Origin: Syntrophobacterales bacterium
GTDB taxonomy: Bacteria > Desulfobacterota > Syntrophorhabdia > Syntrophorhabdales > WCHB1-27
Direction: 5' to 3'
NCBI GenBank assembly: GCA_017881765.1
Contig: JADGQN010000010.1
Location: forward strand, 1-26,205
Length of the DNA: 26,205 bases
The notes below the pieces were generated by a model. That model was not told the origin of the DNA. It saw only the letters and a list, made by a program, of their open reading frames with translations, and ran no database searches. Below, one piece after another: positions 22,826 through 26,205 of the stretch (its first letter is position 1; the number at the start of each line of letters is the position of its first letter). The position numbers and the translations under genes were made by a program.

Positions 22826-24220
22826 ATGGTAGAGCTTACTGCCGCGCATTGGATCTACGCACTATTCATTGTGATCGTCATGGTCACAATGGCCTTGAGG
22901 AAGGATACCCCCCTGGTTTGTATTATCGGCTCCTTCGTGCTTTCCTGGGTAATTACCGGGAATCTGGTGAAGGCAGTACAGGCTGTTTTTAACTCGGTAA
23001 CCGTGGCCTTCAGCGAACTTCTGGGGATCGTCGTGATTATTTCCTTGATCGTCGCCATGGCAAAAATGCTTGAGGAATGCGGTCTAGCCGAGATGATGTT
23101 CCGGCCCGTCCAGAAAACACTCAAGTCTCCCGCAATCGCTTTCTGGGTGATGGGTTTTGTGATCATGCTCGTCGCGTGGGTCATCTGGCCTTCCCCTGCG
23201 ATTGCCCTCGTGGGCGCATTGCTCTTGCCGGCAGCCGTTAAGGCGGGGCTGCCACCGATAAACGCGGCAATGGCCATCAGTATGTTTGGATACGGCTGCG
23301 CACTCACGACGGACTTCATCATCCAGGGGGCTCCGGGCATTACCGCGAAGGCCGCGGGTATTACGCCGGGAGACGTCATGGCCAAGAGCCTTCCCATGCT
23401 CATCGTCTGGGGGCTCATTGCACTACCGCTTTCCTTCCGATCGGTGAAGAAAGACCTCAAAGCCCTTGGCGGAAAAGTGGTAGAGTGGGCCCCTTTTGAA
23501 ATGACCGCGGAGGCGGCTCTCGAGAGAGAAAAGTGGACTAAAGCAGCTCCTGGCTTTAAAAGGATCGCTCTCTGGGTCATTGCCATCCTGTTTGCCCTCG
23601 ACATCGTGGGCATGCTGGTCTTCAAGCTCCGGGGAGGGGATGCCACTGCCTTGCTGGGCGGCACGGTCGGGCTGGTCATGGTGATTGTGGGGCTTGGGGT
23701 TTATCGAAAAGAAGGATTCGAGAAGCTGGCGGACCACTCCCGCGCCGGGTTCATGTTCGGCGTGCGTATCTTCGCCCCTGTCTTTTTGATCGCCAGTTTC
23801 TTCTTTATGGGTTCGCCCGGAACGGCCAAAGCGATCTTCGGTGAGGGAGCAAGAGGACTCCTCTTTGACCTCGGCCAAGCCCTAGCCAATGCGGTTCCGT
23901 TGAGCCGCGTCCCGGTGGCCATTGTTCAGGCTGTAGTCGGGGGAATCACCGGGCTGGATGGCTCCGGGTTCTCCGGGCTGCCCCTGGTGGGAACACTGAG
24001 CCAGGCATTGGGTGGACCGACCCACTTGAATATCGCCACTCTGGGAGCGCTGGGACAGTTCTTTGCGGTCTGTGTGGGAGGCGGCACGATCATCCCCTGG
24101 GCGGTCATCCCTGCTGCAGCCATCACCGGTACCGACCCTGTGGAGATTGCCCGGCGTAACCTCGTGCCCACTCTGCTGGGTTTTGTTGGCGTCGTGATCG
24201 TAGCCATTTTCATGCTGTGA
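22826..24220 (+). CDS. Polytopic membrane transporter, about 12-13 helices
   Basis: A 464-residue integral membrane protein. Hydrophobic segments begin at about residues 7, 30, 60, 105, 122, 142 and 187 in the first half and six more occur after a cytosolic loop near 210-245. Features of interest are WPSPAIALVGALLLPA, SMFGYGCALTTDFIIQGAPG in the middle and GGITGLDGSGFSGLPLVGTL near the C-terminus; the two Gly-rich re-entrant-looking segments suggest a two-fold repeat as in ion-transporter-superfamily carriers (GntP, DcuC, CitM types). I cannot assign it to one of these. GGAGGAGGG precedes the ATG. It lies between the flavoenzyme and a Usp gene, 18 nt before the latter, so it probably imports a substrate or counter-ion for that cassette. 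Confidence 0.7.
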   Translation: MVELTAAHWIYALFIVIVMVTMALRKDTPLVCIIGSFVLSWVITGNLVKAVQAVFNSVTVAFSELLGIVVIISLIVAMAKMLEECGLAEMMFRPVQKTLKSPAIAFWVMGFVIMLVAWVIWPSPAIALVGALLLPAAVKAGLPPINAAMAISMFGYGCALTTDFIIQGAPGITAKAAGITPGDVMAKSLPMLIVWGLIALPLSFRSVKKDLKALGGKVVEWAPFEMTAEAALEREKWTKAAPGFKRIALWVIAILFALDIVGMLVFKLRGGDATALLGGTVGLVMVIVGLGVYRKEGFEKLADHSRAGFMFGVRIFAPVFLIASFFFMGSPGTAKAIFGEGARGLLFDLGQALANAVPLSRVPVAIVQAVVGGITGLDGSGFSGLPLVGTLSQALGGPTHLNIATLGALGQFFAVCVGGGTIIPWAVIPAAAITGTDPVEIARRNLVPTLLGFVGVVIVAIFML

Positions 24221-24238
24221 TCCATAAAGGAGGAGACC

Positions 24239-24703
24239 ATGGTCACGTATGAACATATCCTCTTTTGTACCGATTTCTCTGCCAATGCCCAGGTGGCCCT
24301 GCCCTACGCCATCGATCTTGCGAAGAAATATGGCGCCACCCTCCATGTGCTCCATGTCTACCAGGAAGCGGGCCACATCGCTGAGTTTGAGCTCTCGTCT
24401 GACACCAAGAATGACTACATTCGGGTTGCCCATCTGGCGGGTAAGGAGATGGAGAAGCGCCTTGAGGCCATATGCGAAGAGACCGTTAAAGAACTCGGAT
24501 CGTGCCAGCGCAAAATGGTCCGGGGAAAACCGTACATCGAAATCATCCGGTACGCCAAAGAGACAAACATCGATCTGATCGTGATGGCTAGCCACGGCCT
24601 GAGCGGGCTCGAACACGTGCTTTTTGGAAGTACGGCAGAGCGTGTGCTGCGGGAAAGTCCGTGTAACGTGTTGATCATCAAGAGGACCGTCAGCGCATCA
24701 TAG
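24239..24703 (+). CDS. Universal stress protein (UspA family)
   Basis: A 154-residue single Usp domain. It starts with TYEHILFCTDFSANAQVALP and has the conserved ATP-loop region DLIVMASHGLSGLEHVLFGS followed by TAERVLRESPCNVLIIK, so it is probably the ATP-binding type. AAAGGAGG precedes the ATG. It comes 18 nt after the permease gene; single-domain Usp proteins encoded beside transporters often modulate them, as TeaD does for a TRAP transporter, so a regulatory role on the permease is inferred from position. Confidence 0.92.
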   Translation: MVTYEHILFCTDFSANAQVALPYAIDLAKKYGATLHVLHVYQEAGHIAEFELSSDTKNDYIRVAHLAGKEMEKRLEAICEETVKELGSCQRKMVRGKPYIEIIRYAKETNIDLIVMASHGLSGLEHVLFGSTAERVLRESPCNVLIIKRTVSAS

Positions 24704-24721
24704 TGGTGCTCTCGCGGTAGC

Positions 24722-24745
24722 GATAGCGCAGCATCCTGTAAGGAA
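24722..24745. repeat. 24-bp dispersed word, second copy
   Basis: An exact 24-bp copy (GATAGCGCAGC...AAGGAA) of the word inside the REP-like repeat at 8625-8648. Here it is followed by a partial tandem copy GCATCCTGTAGGAA (24746-24759). The rest of the 388-nt gap to 25091 holds a hairpin GGCCCGATGC/GCATCAGGCC (24772-24804, one mismatch, no U-tract) and no recognisable gene. Confidence 0.65.
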
Positions 24746-25051
24746 GCATCCTGTAGGAAGCGATGCGGGTTGGCCCGATGCGCCGTCCTCTCTCGCATCA
24801 GGCCAAAGAATAGTCACTCTGCGGCCTCTTCCTCAGCGGACTCTGTGGCCTCGAAGGAGCATAACGACCGGGTCTGAGATAAGGTCTTATTTTTGGCTGT
24901 GGCGCTCGCCGCGGTTGGCTATGTAGGCAGAAAGGATAGCAGCTACTTCAACCGGCGGAGTGCCATCATCGTGACATGATCTAGATCGCCAACCGGCACA
25001 GTTGTCCGCCTTGTTCGGCTAATTCACCCGACAATAGTCCGTCACCCGACT

Positions 25052-25096
25052 GACACGGTTTCAGTCGACTTTCCCTCAGTCTCTTGAAACCGTGTC
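25052..25096. promoter_or_regulatory. Perfect 12-bp inverted repeat before the HTH gene
   Basis: GACACGGTTTCA (25052-25063) and its exact complement TGAAACCGTGTC (25085-25096) flank a 21-nt spacer. A smaller repeat GACTGA/TCAGTC is nested around the left arm. It could be a two-site operator for the regulator encoded just downstream, or a stem of an RNA leader. No U-tract follows. Confidence 0.5.
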
Positions 25097-25610
25097 GCAC
25101 CCTGCTCAGGCCACGGGCCACGTCAGGGCTGCCTTCTGTCCGGGTTTGCCAGCCTCTAGCACGCTTCTTGCAGTTGATCCTGCCGTGACCAGGCCGCAGA
25201 CGAAACGGTCGCCCATAAGACCAACGGCAAAGAATTCGGGAAAACGATCCTCATCCCTGAGTATCCCTGAAAAGGTAACCCGCCTCCTGGAGATGTATAC
25301 CCTGATTGCTCAGGGGCGGCGTCCCTCAGTCCCTATCCTGATGAACCGCCTGGGCATTTCCAAGCGGACCGTATTCCGCTATCTCAGGATCATTGACACG
25401 ATCGATCGCATCACCTACGATCCCAAGCAGAAGGGTTACGCTTTCCTCGAAGGCAATCGTGCCGACAAATTGAGATTGAGCCATGACGAGCTGACAGTGG
25501 TCCTCGCGGCCGGAGAGGCCGTTTCCCACCTGGGAAAATCGTTCGGAGAGCGCTTCCGAAGGCTTATCGGCAATATCGATCTCGCGCTGAAACCAGAATC
25601 GGGTATATAA
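25092..25610 (+). CDS. Short helix-turn-helix transcriptional regulator (HTH_11/WYL-type N-terminus)
   Basis: The conserved part runs from about residue 58 (SIPEKVTRLLEMYTLIAQGR) through the helix-turn-helix ILMNRLGISKRTVFRYLRII and a wing ITYDPKQKGYAF, then LSHDELTVVLAAGEAVSHLG and FGERFRRLIGNID. This is the DNA-binding half of DeoR/WYL-type regulators; the ligand-sensing WYL domain is missing and the protein ends soon after. The first ~55 residues are low-complexity, and the GTG at 25092 has no ribosome site and lies inside an inverted repeat, so the true start is probably further in, before ~25260. Target genes are unknown; the FAD/permease/Usp cassette upstream is one candidate. Confidence 0.65.
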   Translation: MSHPAQATGHVRAAFCPGLPASSTLLAVDPAVTRPQTKRSPIRPTAKNSGKRSSSLSIPEKVTRLLEMYTLIAQGRRPSVPILMNRLGISKRTVFRYLRIIDTIDRITYDPKQKGYAFLEGNRADKLRLSHDELTVVLAAGEAVSHLGKSFGERFRRLIGNIDLALKPESGI

Positions 25611-26005
25611 CTGCCTCTTTCGATGCCACTTCTCTGACATCAAAATTTCTCCCAATTTCCCTATGCCGCAAAAGGATGTGGCACGTTCCCACTTCGCCCA
25701 TCCCCTCATCGATCATGATTGCCTTGTTTCGCCGCGTGCAGCAATGACAGGGAGAGACAAATGTTTCCGCTAACAAGTTTGGCCTGAATCTTGCTGTCAG
25801 ATACACCATGCCACGTAAACCTCTGTTCACCATGATGTTTTTTGAACTGAGCAGAGTGCCGTTTTTGTGGCACTGTGCGGGACCATTCGCACACTCTTAT
25901 TAATACACCACGTATGTATTACACTGCCGGTTATCCGTTATTGACTTTAAAGGGCCAATGGCGGTAGCCTATCTAACTTTAGAGCCTGCTAACATGAGGA
26001 GCAAT
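25611..26005. other. Intergenic region with two operator-like inverted repeats
   Basis: No gene is supported in these 395 nt. It holds GCAGAGTGCC-N8-GGCACTGTGC (25851-25878, one mismatch) and TAATACA-N7-TGTATTA (25901-25921). A -35-like TTGACT (25941-25946) is followed after 18 nt by TAGCCT (25965-25970), a weak candidate promoter for the sugar-nucleotide gene. Confidence 0.45.
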
Positions 26006-26205
26006 ATGAATCTCGCGGAGAAGATCAAACCCAAGAAAGCGCAGATAGGCGTCATCGGCCTCGGTTACGTCGGCCTGCCTCTCGCGATCGAGTTCTGCAA
26101 GGCGGAGTTCACTGTCACAGGTTTTGATATAGATGACAAGAAAGTGGCGCTCCTGAAAAAGGGTGAGAGCTATATCAAACATATTGACGGCTCCCGGATC
26201 GCTCC
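26006..26205 (+). CDS. Nucleotide-sugar dehydrogenase, N-terminal part (cut by window end)
   Basis: The first 66 codons of a UDP-sugar dehydrogenase, open at the window edge. The NAD-binding loop is IGVIGLGYVGLPLAIEFCKA, followed by VTGFDIDDKKVALLKKGESY and IKHI. The GESYIKHI stretch is typical of the UDP-N-acetylglucosamine/galactosamine 6-dehydrogenase branch (WbpA/WbpO type) rather than UDP-glucose 6-dehydrogenase, though 66 residues do not settle this. GAGGAG lies just before the ATG at 26006. It probably opens a surface-polysaccharide cluster beyond the window. Confidence 0.88.
   Translation, partial: MNLAEKIKPKKAQIGVIGLGYVGLPLAIEFCKAEFTVTGFDIDDKKVALLKKGESYIKHIDGSRIA

Noticed and set aside
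22855..24616. Long open frames on the minus strand opposite the permease and Usp genes (up to 274 codons)
   Set aside because: They lie opposite well-supported genes, show no recognisable domain, and arise from codon bias in GC-rich coding sequence.
24772..24804. Hairpin after the Usp gene as an operon terminator
   Set aside because: One mismatch in the stem, a 13-nt loop and no U-tract; possible structure but not a supported terminator.
25564..25833. An 89-codon minus-strand frame after the HTH gene
   Set aside because: No ribosome site or known motif, and it overlaps the end of the HTH gene; treated as non-coding.
25679..25873. Two TGGCAC boxes (25679 and 25868) resembling sigma-54 -24 elements
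   Set aside because: Neither has a TTGC-type -12 element at the required spacing.

Overview
The window reads as chromosomal DNA of an anaerobic, Gram-negative bacterium of the former Deltaproteobacteria (Desulfobacterota; a syntrophic lineage such as the Syntrophorhabdus/Syntrophobacter groups would fit). This placement is inferred from gene content: a tungsten-type aldehyde:ferredoxin oxidoreductase, a large membrane-anchored multihaem cytochrome, an F0 gene cluster separate from the F1 genes, a type VI secretion VgrG, and tripartite efflux with a lipoprotein outer-membrane factor. No rRNA, CRISPR array, complete insertion sequence or phage module is visible.

Layout. 1-1059: a VgrG-like protein that lacks most of the normal N-terminal half. 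1138-1701 (-): an iron-sulfur flavoprotein. 1702-2115: a degenerate palindromic repeat beside the last ~19 codons of a lost short-chain dehydrogenase. 2116-4340 (+): acyl-CoA ligase, then 3-methyladenine DNA glycosylase (tag). 4357-6267 (-): a TPR-like lipoprotein and an AAA/CYTH fusion protein, separated by a GC-rich structured repeat. 6453-8318 (+): aldehyde ferredoxin oxidoreductase, whose stop codon abuts a 163-bp MITE-like element followed by a strong intrinsic terminator. 8892-9764 (+): a prohibitin/SPFH protein. 9897-13893 (-): atpZ, atpI-like, atpB, atpE and then an 18-haem-motif cytochrome, apparently one operon. 13956-14213 (-): a small DUF3303-like protein. 14328-14401 (+): tRNA-Lys(CTT). 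14431-20288 (-): a complete MFP-RND-OMF efflux operon. 20602-21114 (-): an exported Tyr/Gly/Pro-rich protein with two successive signal sequences in one frame. 21504-24703 (+): FAD oxidoreductase, a 12-13 TM permease and a universal stress protein, a likely operon. 25092-25610 (+): a short HTH regulator behind a perfect 12-bp inverted repeat. 26006-end (+): start of a nucleotide-sugar dehydrogenase.

How it fits together. The F0 genes followed by a multihaem cytochrome place energy conservation and periplasmic electron transfer in one transcription unit. The c subunit carries the Q...ES...Y residues associated with Na+ binding. The aldehyde oxidoreductase, acyl-CoA ligase and SDR remnant fit anaerobic organic-acid metabolism. 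The FAD oxidoreductase/permease/Usp cassette looks like an uptake-and-oxidation module for an unidentified substrate.

The most notable non-genic signal is decay and repeat traffic: three non-coding repeat families (a GTCAT...ATGAC REP-like palindrome, a ~150-160-bp GC-rich element with a CGGGTACCCG core, and a 24-bp word), one MITE-like element, and three loci that look like deletion products (VgrG, SDR tail, dual-signal ORF). No single previously undescribed defence or mobile system could be proven. The best candidates for new biology are the F0-linked cytochrome and the FAD oxidoreductase/permease/Usp cassette.
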